DNA of 17,216 nucleotides, taken from NCBI GenBank assembly GCA_947307005.1, contig CAMZHY010000018.1, positions 1 through 17,216 of the forward strand, in the 5' to 3' direction. This stretch comes from an uncultured Planctomycetaceae bacterium (lineage in GTDB: Bacteria > Planctomycetota > Planctomycetia > Pirellulales > Thermoguttaceae). Positions 1-5,949 of the stretch are shown here, piece by piece (positions within the stretch are counted from its first letter, which is position 1; every line of letters begins with the position of its first letter). The position numbers were made by a program, and so were the translations under genes. The notes beneath the pieces were generated by a model. That model had not been told where the DNA came from, did no database searches, and saw nothing but the letters and a program-made list of their open reading frames with translations.

Positions 1-57
1 CGCGGCGCGTCCTTGTTTATCAACGGCGAAAAAAAGCGCGAAAGCCGTTTCCACCTC

Positions 58-81
58 AAAAAGCACGAAAGTGAAACGTGC
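58..81 (-). terminator. Intrinsic terminator-like hairpin after SLR-A
   Basis: On the minus strand GCACG (77-81) pairs with CGTGC (63-67) across a 9-nt loop and is followed directly by five T residues (58-62). It begins 12 nt past the stop codon of A. The stem is short, so efficiency is uncertain. The same flank in gene B (about 1905-1930) is clearly homologous but lacks the full stem and the T-run. Confidence 0.6.
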
Positions 82-93
82 GTTCAACCGACG

Positions 94-1647
94 TTAAAGC
101 CCCGCCATGAGCCGCATAAACGCAACCTTCGCTTCTTGGCTCCCATTGGCGGCGGCTTGACGGTACAATTTTAACGCCTCCTCCAAGTCTTGTTCGACGC
201 CATTGCCGTGTTCATAACAAGCGCCAAGGTGAAACATCGCGCCCGACCAGCCTCCCTCCGCAGATTGGCGAAACAGCTTGACCGCTTCCGCATAATCCTG
301 TTCGACTCCCTCGCCGTTGTAATAACAGATTCCAAGGCTGTCCAACGCGTCTGAAAACCCCGCCTCCCCCGCTCGGCGAAACAAATTGATCGCTTCTTCC
401 AAGTTCCGCTCGACTCCGACGCCCCTGTAATAACAATTGCCAAGGTAGTACGTCGCGTATGGACTCCCCGCGTCGACGGCTAGGCGATACCACTTGATCG
501 CTTCTTCCAAGTTCCGCTCGACGCCGTCGCCCGTTTCATAAAAATTGCCCAGGCTGCACATCGCGAATGAATCGCCCGCGTCGGCGGCTCGACGATACAG
601 ATTGAACGCTTCTTCCAAATTCCGCTCGACGCCGGAACCGTTCATGTAACAATATCCAAGTTGAATCATTGCCCTTGAACTGCCCGACTCCGCGCCTCGG
701 CGATACCATTTGATCGCTTCTTCCAAATTCCGTTCGACGCCCTCGCCCCTTTCATAACATACGCCAAGGTCGAACATCGCGTCCGAATCGCCCGCCTCCG
801 CGACCTGACGAATTCGCCTCGCCCTTCTCACAGAATCGGGTTCGCCGCTGTCGCCGGAGTTAAGAATCCGTATCGCGACCGAATCGCCCGCCGCCGCGGC
901 TTGGCGGAGCCATTTGGTCGCTTCTTCCAAATCCCGCTCAACGCCGTCGCCTCTTCCATAACAAAGAGCAAGAGCGCGCATCGCGGCTGGATTGCCCGAT
1001 TCCGCCCCGCGACGATACCACTTGAAAGCTTCTTCCTTGTTCTGTTCGACGCCTCTCCCCTTTTCATAACAGACGCCAAGATTGTACAACGCGACAGGTT
1101 CGCCCGCTTCCGCGGCTTGACGCGTCCACTTCACCGATTCAACAAAATCCACTTCGACGCCGTTGCCGACGCAATAACAAGCGCCTAGGAGACGCATCGC
1201 GGACGGGTTGCCGGCCTCCGCCGCTTGACGCGTCCACTTCGCCCCTTCTACTGGATCCGATTCGACGCCGTCGCCGTTGAAATAACAAGCGCCAAGGCGA
1301 AGCGCCGCGGCTGAACTGCCCAGTTCCACCCCTCGACGATACCATTTGACGGCTTCCTCTAAGTTCCGCTCGACGCCGTCGCCCGATTCGTAACAAGCGC
1401 CAAGGTTGTGCATCGCGTCGGAATCGCCAGCTTCCGCGGCTTGACGAGTCCACTTCGCTCCTTCTACTGAATCCCGTTCGACGCCGTCGCCGGTTAAATA
1501 ACAAGCGCCTAGAATGCGCATCGCGTCGGAATCGCCAGCCTCCGCGGCTTGACGAAGCTTTTTGATCTTTTCTTCCAAGCTCAGTTCGTCCTCTTCTCGA
1601 CGTCCGTCAAGGTTGTTCGTCGCGCCGGATTCCTCTGTAAATGCCAT
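94..1647 (-). CDS. SLR-A: Sel1-like repeat protein, 517 aa
   Basis: Soluble helical-repeat protein of the Sel1/COG0790 type, expected to act as a protein-binding scaffold; its partner is unknown. Residues 1-34 are an acidic lead-in (MAFTEESGATNN), residues 35-498 hold 13 repeats of 36 residues, and residues 499-517 form the cap ending RLMAGL. Repeat 7 (residues 251-282) is only 32 residues long and has lost the LGxCYxxGxGV core. A Cys precedes the Tyr in 11 of 13 repeats. The frame stays open 33 codons upstream to 1746, but I chose the ATG at 1645-1647 because GGAGGA (1654-1659) lies 6 nt before it and sibling genes start at the same place. A hairpin with a T-run follows the stop. No signal peptide is visible. 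The family assignment is firm; the cellular role is not known. Confidence 0.93.
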   Translation of the reverse strand: MAFTEESGATNNLDGRREEDELSLEEKIKKLRQAAEAGDSDAMRILGACYLTGDGVERDSVEGAKWTRQAAEAGDSDAMHNLGACYESGDGVERNLEEAVKWYRRGVELGSSAAALRLGACYFNGDGVESDPVEGAKWTRQAAEAGNPSAMRLLGACYCVGNGVEVDFVESVKWTRQAAEAGEPVALYNLGVCYEKGRGVEQNKEEAFKWYRRGAESGNPAAMRALALCYGRGDGVERDLEEATKWLRQAAAAGDSVAIRILNSGDSGEPDSVRRARRIRQVAEAGDSDAMFDLGVCYERGEGVERNLEEAIKWYRRGAESGSSRAMIQLGYCYMNGSGVERNLEEAFNLYRRAADAGDSFAMCSLGNFYETGDGVERNLEEAIKWYRLAVDAGSPYATYYLGNCYYRGVGVERNLEEAINLFRRAGEAGFSDALDSLGICYYNGEGVEQDYAEAVKLFRQSAEGGWSGAMFHLGACYEHGNGVEQDLEEALKLYRQAAANGSQEAKVAFMRLMAGL

Positions 1648-1746
1648 TGGTCGTCCTCCAATCGAGTGATAAAGATCAAAGTTAAAGGGCGCGGTTAAAT
1701 CGCCGGACTCCATTGCCGCTGCGCTTCCTCTCGGCGGCCAATGCAA
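1648..1746 (-). promoter_or_regulatory. 5' leader of SLR-A: vestigial Sel1 repeat plus Shine-Dalgarno
   Basis: The leader is open in the frame of A and reads SGDLTAPFNF and then SIGGRP just before the start. This is the GDxxAMFNLG half of a Sel1 repeat. GGAGGA (1654-1659), 6 nt before the ATG, is made of the two Gly codons of that GG. The box shared by genes C, D and F-I is not found upstream; ATCTTACGTGAAA (1745-1757) also occurs upstream of B near 3537. Confidence 0.6.
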
Positions 1747-1926
1747 ATATCTTACGTGAAAGAAAGTCTGGCGTCGAGATACGGGGCGTTTTTCCTAAAA
1801 AAAATCAATCCGCTTCAAAAGGAGGATTCGCAATCGACTTGCGCGAATCAGGAGGCTTGCGACAAAAAAAAAGACCGTCCGTCGACGCCTTTCCCCGACA
1901 CGCGGCGACGAAAATGAAACGTGCGT

Positions 1927-3378
1927 TCAACCGACGTCGCGCTTCATGCGGAGCGCAGCCAACGCCAAGCGCGCCCGTGAAACCCCGTTTTCGGCGGCTC
2001 GGACTAACAACTTTTCCGCTTCCGCATAATCCCGTTCGACCCCGTCGCCTCTGCAATAATGAAGAGCAAGGTTGAACATCGCCCGGAAATCACCGGCGTC
2101 CGCCGCTCGTAAATACCAGTCGACCGCTTCCGCGCTATCCCGCTCGACGCCCCTCCCCTTGGCGTAGCAAACGCCAAGAGCAAACATCCCTTTAGCAGAG
2201 CCCGCTTCCGCCGCGCGGCGATACCAGTCGACCGCTTCCGCGCTATCCCGCTCGACGCCCCTCCCCTTGGCGTAGCAAACGCCAAGGGCAAACATCCCCT
2301 TAGCAGAGCCCGCTTCCACCGCGCGGCGATACCAGTCGATCGCAACGATAAAGTCCCGCTCGAGAACGTCGCCCTTAGAGTAACGAACGCCAAGGTTGAA
2401 CATCGCGTCGGAATTGCCGGCGTCTGCGGCGCGGCGATACCAGTCGATCGCGACGATAACGTCCCGCTCGAGACCGTCGCCCCTAGCGTGACAAACGCCA
2501 AGGTTGAACATCGCGTCGGAATTGCCGGCTTCCGCCGCGCGCTTCCACCATTTAATCGCTTCCTCCCAACTCTGCTCGACGCCCTCGCCTTTCTTATAAA
2601 GGTTGGCAAGATTGAACATCGCGGTCGAATCGCCCGCCTCAGCCCCGCGACGAGCCCATTTGACCGCTTCGGTAAAATTCTGTTCGACGCCGACGCCTTT
2701 GTAATAATAGAAGCCAAGATTGTTCATCGCGTCTATAAGCCCCGCCTCCGCCGCTTGACGCAACCATTTCGCAGATTCTACAGAATCTCGCGCGACCCCT
2801 TCGCCCCTGAAATAACGTCCGGCAAGCTCGAACGCCGCGTCTGGATCGCCCGCTTCCGCCGCCTGACGCCAATATTTAATCGCTTCTTTCAAATCCTGAT
2901 CGACCCCGTCGCCGTCTTGATAGCAGTTGCCAAGATAGCGCGTTGCGGTTAAATCGCCCGCCGCCGCCGCTCGACGCCAGCATTTAACCGCTTCCTCATA
3001 GTCCTGATTGACGCCGGCGCCCTCGTGAAAACAAACGCCAAGATTGGTCGTCGCGCCCAAATGACCGGCCTCCGCGGCCTGACGATACAGATCCGCCGCT
3101 TTCGCAAAGTCCTGTTCGACTCCTTCGCCCTTATAACGGAGGTTGCCAAGCTCGAACATCGCGTCCGGATCGCCCGCTTCCGCCGCCCGACGAAGCCGCG
3201 CGACGACCTTTTCCGAGTTCGATTCGACGTTTTCGCCGTCTTCGCGATGAAAGTCGACCCAATCGCTTTCCTCAGCGGCTCGATTGACCGCTCTTTCCCA
3301 AAACCGCTCGCTTCCCTCCCCGTCGCTATGGCGATCGTCAAAGTTATTCGTCGCGTCGTATTCATTTGAAACTCGCAT
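1927..3378 (-). CDS. SLR-B: Sel1-like repeat protein, 483 aa
   Basis: The 65-residue N-terminal region is longer than in its siblings and is charged, rich in Asp, Glu and Arg. It is followed by 11 perfect 36-residue repeats (66-461) and a 22-residue cap ending MKRDVG. Repeats 9 and 10 are almost identical in protein and DNA, and repeats 7 and 8 also form a close pair (AIDWYRRA), so the centre of the gene has expanded recently. Only 5 of 11 repeats carry the Cys before Tyr, the lowest share of the larger genes. The start at 3376-3378 is supported by GGAG (3386-3389) with a 7-nt spacer; this leader departs from the GGAGGACGATCA form of C and H. A TTGACA-type promoter lies about 250 bp upstream. 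Function beyond a binding scaffold is not visible. Confidence 0.92.
   Translation of the reverse strand: MRVSNEYDATNNFDDRHSDGEGSERFWERAVNRAAEESDWVDFHREDGENVESNSEKVVARLRRAAEAGDPDAMFELGNLRYKGEGVEQDFAKAADLYRQAAEAGHLGATTNLGVCFHEGAGVNQDYEEAVKCWRRAAAAGDLTATRYLGNCYQDGDGVDQDLKEAIKYWRQAAEAGDPDAAFELAGRYFRGEGVARDSVESAKWLRQAAEAGLIDAMNNLGFYYYKGVGVEQNFTEAVKWARRGAEAGDSTAMFNLANLYKKGEGVEQSWEEAIKWWKRAAEAGNSDAMFNLGVCHARGDGLERDVIVAIDWYRRAADAGNSDAMFNLGVRYSKGDVLERDFIVAIDWYRRAVEAGSAKGMFALGVCYAKGRGVERDSAEAVDWYRRAAEAGSAKGMFALGVCYAKGRGVERDSAEAVDWYLRAADAGDFRAMFNLALHYCRGDGVERDYAEAEKLLVRAAENGVSRARLALAALRMKRDVG
2113..2328 (-). repeat. Near-identical 108-bp tandem duplication inside SLR-B
   Basis: Copy 1 is 2113-2220 and copy 2 is 2221-2328. 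By eye they differ at 3 of 108 positions. They encode repeats 9 and 10, both carrying GMFALGVCYAKGRGVERDS. This identity is much higher than between neighbouring repeats elsewhere and points to a recent unequal crossover or slippage event. Confidence 0.9.
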
Positions 3379-3490
3379 GATCTTACTCCGTTCAAAAACT
3401 AGACCCAAAGTTTAACGTCGCGGTCAAATCGCCAGACTCCTCCGTTCGGCGACGCCGGAATTCGTAGCGCAACGACAAGAGTTCGTCGCC
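3379..3490 (-). promoter_or_regulatory. 5' leader of SLR-B: vestigial repeat and Shine-Dalgarno
   Basis: One frame of the leader reads RRRTEESGDLTATLNFG and then stops before the start codon of B. It is the same GDLTATFN relic seen in front of F, G and H, here with a stop and a changed spacing. GGAG lies at 3386-3389. Beyond it, about 3447-3550 matches the region at 7940-8040 upstream of D (shared CGGAATTCGTA and CTATCGGAAACG on the plus strand). Confidence 0.5.
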
Positions 3491-3622
3491 GCTGTTTTCA
3501 ACTCATATTGCTATCGGAAACGTCGTAAAAGATTAAATCTTACGTGAAAACGAAATCCCAAAAGGACTCAAAGACGCCTTTATCCTCCAAAACGCTCCGT
3601 CCCTGAGAAAACTCCCAAGATC

Positions 3623-3651
3623 AGTATTCAACCCGGACGGGTTTTTGTCAA
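3623..3651 (-). promoter_or_regulatory. Candidate sigma-70-type promoter for SLR-B
   Basis: On the minus strand TTGACA (3646-3651) is a perfect -35 element. A 17-nt spacer separates it from AATACT (3623-3628), a 4-of-6 match to TATAAT. The spacer contains the inverted repeat AACCC-GTCC-GGGTT, which could be an operator. Predicted transcription would start near 3616, giving an untranslated leader of about 240 nt before B. Related blocks with TTGTAA and CATACA lie at 4095-4124 and 8123-8151. Confidence 0.5.
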
Positions 3652-3911
3652 GTCGTTTTGCTCGCATTGGCGTCTTTTATGAAAAAGTTCAGACGCGCAT
3701 GACCTCGTCCATACTGTATATCGGCTATCCGTCGGGGTAGAATCCAATAAATTTTCCGAATCGCGACGTTTTTTCATAAAAAATTTATCGACGATGAAAA
3801 ACCTCGCCGATTTTGGCTCGTTAGAAGAAGATCCCGCTCTTTGCCTTGGAATGATTCGCCAAAGACGTTATTCGTCCTCAAGTCAATAACAAGGCCGAAG
3901 ATAAACGACGC

Positions 3912-3948
3912 GCGGGATCGTCAAGCCCTCCAAGCCTGGCGATCCCGC
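3912..3948. other. Perfect 9-bp inverted repeat, 19-nt loop
   Basis: GCGGGATCG (3912-3920) and CGATCCCGC (3940-3948) are exact reverse complements. No T-run follows on either strand, so this is not a standard intrinsic terminator. It could be a structured RNA element or a protein-binding site in the gap between C and B. Confidence 0.5.
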
Positions 3949-4297
3949 CTAGATCGTAGCCGATAAGTTCCAACTCAAACGGCCATTGAGAACGTCGCAG
4001 AAACTGATCATCCGAGACAACCGGATTCCAGACGGAATCCCAAGACGTCCTTGCTCTAAAACCTCGCTCCCTGAGGGGCGTTCTCTAATAAAACTGTATG
4101 CGGACTCAGACTAAAATCTTACAAGGTTTTTTAATCTTTTTTTGAGTCTTTTGACGGAATTAACGCTTATGTAACGACGCGGCGGTCATTTAACCGATTC
4201 AATAATTCTTCTCTACGAAGGCAAAAAGCGTCGGCGGAGAACAAACGTCCCCCGCCGACGTCGTTTGTCGGTTGATCCGCGACGTCGCGCGATTTAC

Positions 4298-4331
4298 GGC
4301 TCGTTTCAAAAGGATCGAAATGAAACGAGCC
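4298..4331 (-). terminator. 3' hairpin after SLR-C (11-bp perfect stem)
   Basis: GGCTCGTTTCA (4298-4308) and TGAAACGAGCC (4321-4331) pair perfectly over a 12-nt loop, starting 22 nt past the stop codon of C. No clear T-run follows on the minus strand, so it may act as a transcript-stabilising hairpin rather than a classical terminator. The right arm (ATGAAACG) is conserved after A, B and D, so the structure belongs to the duplicated gene unit. Confidence 0.6.
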
Positions 4332-4353
4332 TTCCGTTGGCGTTCAATCGACG

Positions 4354-5592
4354 TTAAGGCTTCTCTCCGAGTCGTCTCAACTCCTCGATCGCTCTTTCAG
4401 ACCCTCTGGCGACCGCGCGACGATACCACTTGATCGCTTCTTCTAGGTTCTGTTCGACCCCTTGACCGTGTTCGTATAAAGAACCGAGACTGAGCATTGC
4501 GAACAAATCGCCGTTCTCGTCCGGTCGATTCTCCCCGTCGCGGTCTCCTCCAATGGACGTAAGTCTTATGCGACAGAAAGAAAGATGAACCAGCGCGTCG
4601 GAATTGCCCGCCTCCGCCGCTCGGCGGAACCACTTCTCGGCCTCGTCCCTATCTTGCTCGACTCCTTCGCCCACTCGATAGCAAACGCCAAGGTTGAGCG
4701 CCGCCTTTGAGTCGCCCGCCTCCGCCGCGCGACGATACCATCTGACCGCTTCGACGTCATCCCGCTCGACCCCGACGCCGTTGGAATAGCAATCGCCAAG
4801 GGAACCCATCGCGTCTGGAACGCCAGCTTCGGCGGCGCGACGATACCATCCGACCGCCTCCGCATAATCCTGTTCGACGCCGACGCCTTGGTAATAACAA
4901 ACGCCGACGTTATGCGCCGCTTTGGGCAATCCCGCCTCCGCGGCGTCGCGAAACCGTTTCGCCGCTTCTTCAAGGTTTCGCTCGACGCCGACGCCGTTGA
5001 GATGACAAACGCCAAGGTTGAACATCGCTTCCGTTTCGCCGGCGTCCGCCCCTCGGCGATACCATCGGGTCGCTTCCTCAACATCCTGTTCGACGCCTAA
5101 ACCGCCTAAATAACAGTTGCCGAGGCGCAGCGCCGCCATTGGATCGCCGGCGTCCGCCCCTAGACGATACCACTTGACGGCTTCCGCAAAATTCTGATCG
5201 ACGCCGTCGCCGTCGGAATAACAAACGCCAAGCCAAGTCGCCGCGATGGGAACGCCAGCCTCTGCGGCCCGCCGAAACCACTTGACGGCTTCCGTATAAT
5301 CCCGCTCGACTCCGTAACCTGCGTAATAACAGGAGCCGAGGTTGAACATCGCGGTCAATTCGCCCGCCTCGGCGGAATGGCGATACCATGTCGCCGCTTC
5401 GGCAAGACTCTGCTCGACGCCGTCGCCGTCGGCATAGCAAGCGCCAAGGTAGAACATCGCGGCCGAATCGCCGGCGTCCGCAGCTTGGCGAAGCCGCTTG
5501 ACTCTCTCTTCCGAGGTCAACTCGACGCCGTCGTCGTCTGTACGATAATCGCAGGGGGTATTCGTCGCGCTGGAATTGTTTGACGTCGACAT
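4354..5592 (-). CDS. SLR-C: Sel1-like repeat protein, 412 aa
   Basis: The protein starts MSTSNNSSATN with an acidic lead-in to residue 37, followed by eight regular 36-residue repeats (38-325). The ninth (326-358) is degenerate: it begins NSDALVHLSFC and then diverges into a polar Gly/Asp/Arg/Asn stretch without a GxGV core. A tenth repeat (359-393) and the cap VARGSERAIEELRRLGEKP follow. Eight of ten repeats carry Cys before the Tyr or His. The ATG at 5590-5592 follows GGAGGA (5599-5604) by 6 nt in the shared context GGAGGACGATCA. Further in-frame upstream starts have no such site. The gene is separated from D by 357 bp containing its own upstream box, so it is probably transcribed alone. 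It looks cytoplasmic; its partner is unknown. Confidence 0.93.
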   Translation of the reverse strand: MSTSNNSSATNTPCDYRTDDDGVELTSEERVKRLRQAADAGDSAAMFYLGACYADGDGVEQSLAEAATWYRHSAEAGELTAMFNLGSCYYAGYGVERDYTEAVKWFRRAAEAGVPIAATWLGVCYSDGDGVDQNFAEAVKWYRLGADAGDPMAALRLGNCYLGGLGVEQDVEEATRWYRRGADAGETEAMFNLGVCHLNGVGVERNLEEAAKRFRDAAEAGLPKAAHNVGVCYYQGVGVEQDYAEAVGWYRRAAEAGVPDAMGSLGDCYSNGVGVERDDVEAVRWYRRAAEAGDSKAALNLGVCYRVGEGVEQDRDEAEKWFRRAAEAGNSDALVHLSFCRIRLTSIGGDRDGENRPDENGDLFAMLSLGSLYEHGQGVEQNLEEAIKWYRRAVARGSERAIEELRRLGEKP

Positions 5593-5700
5593 TGATCGTC
5601 CTCCAAACAAAAATACAAAGACTTATGATAAACGTCGCGGCTAGATCGCCGAACTTCGACGCGTCGACAAAAATCGTTCGACTTCCCCGCGTCGTTCTGC
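5593..5700 (-). promoter_or_regulatory. 5' leader of SLR-C: vestigial Sel1 repeat plus Shine-Dalgarno
   Basis: Upstream of the ATG one frame reads DASKFGDLAATFIISLC, matching the GDLxAMFNLGxCY half of a Sel1 repeat, and the GGAGGACGATCA signal occupies the place where the GxGV codons would follow. This is a relic of coding sequence now used as an untranslated leader. Confidence 0.6.
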
Positions 5701-5701
5701 C

Positions 5702-5740
5702 CATACAGTGGCGCGACGACGCTCGCTTCTTAAAAAAAAA
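5702..5740 (-). promoter_or_regulatory. Conserved upstream box of SLR-C
   Basis: On the minus strand the core is CGTCGTCGCGCCACTGTATG, preceded by a T-rich run and AAGAAGCGA. The same arrangement occurs about 90-170 bp upstream of D, F, G, H and I. It is probably the promoter region or a regulator site of the gene unit. I cannot assign -35 and -10 hexamers confidently. Confidence 0.5.
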
Positions 5741-5949
5741 CGACTAAAATTTCAAAATTGAAACGGTTCAAGGCGTCTTGTCCCGAACAACGACGCAAAA
5801 CACGGGGAACGCTCCGTTCAAAAAACGGAAAAATCGCGTTGCAACTCGGCAAAACGCGGCGATTCAAATCGTCGACGCCGTCAGACGACCGGTTCGCGCG
5901 TCCCGAGACTTGCGAACCGATTTCAAAACATTCGGAATGAAACGAGCCT
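5741..5949. other. Gap between SLR-D and SLR-C
   Basis: No gene is seen. The plus-strand motif CGATTCAAATCG (5860-5871) is a short palindrome that recurs at 10794-10805 upstream of F. A weak hairpin after the stop codon of D (TTTCA 5921-5925 with TGAAA 5938-5942) is homologous to the 3' hairpin of C. The stretch 5875-5925 resembles the one at 8260-8302 after E, showing that the 3' flanks were duplicated with the genes. Confidence 0.45.

Larger units (their letters stand above)
3491..4297. other. Longest gap in the window: no gene, several structured sites
   Basis: I find no supportable gene here and no recognisable Sel1 relic between about 3660 and 4020. The gap holds the candidate promoter of B (3623-3651), a second related block (4095-4124: TTGTAA, 18-nt spacer, CATACA on the minus strand) with no gene of its own, a 9-bp inverted repeat (3912-3948), and a perfect 7-bp hairpin with a tetraloop (GGATTCC 4023-4029, GGAATCC 4034-4040). 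A short plus-strand ORF at 3794-3889 has no Shine-Dalgarno site and is not called. Confidence 0.55.

Noticed and set aside
1648..1746. Longer in-frame starts for A and similar extensions for B, C, D, E, F and H
   Set aside because: The extensions have no ribosome site at their first codon. In G the equivalent sequence ends in a stop before the ATG. All siblings share a GGAG-type site 6-8 nt before the chosen ATG, or AGGAAG in D.
2004..2717. Long open frames in other minus-strand phases, for example 237 codons overlapping SLR-B, and 177 codons at 13509-14042
   Set aside because: They lie inside SLR genes, are rich in Arg and Ser, and repeat with the same 108-bp period. They are by-products of a repetitive, G/C-rich, stop-poor coding sequence and have no ribosome site of their own.
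3794..3889. Short plus-strand ORF of 31 codons in the large gap
   Set aside because: No Shine-Dalgarno site, no similarity that I can recognise, and a length expected by chance.
5813..5829. Small hairpin TCCGTT/AACGGA as a terminator between SLR-D and SLR-C
   Set aside because: No T-run follows on either strand, and it is far from the stop codon of D.
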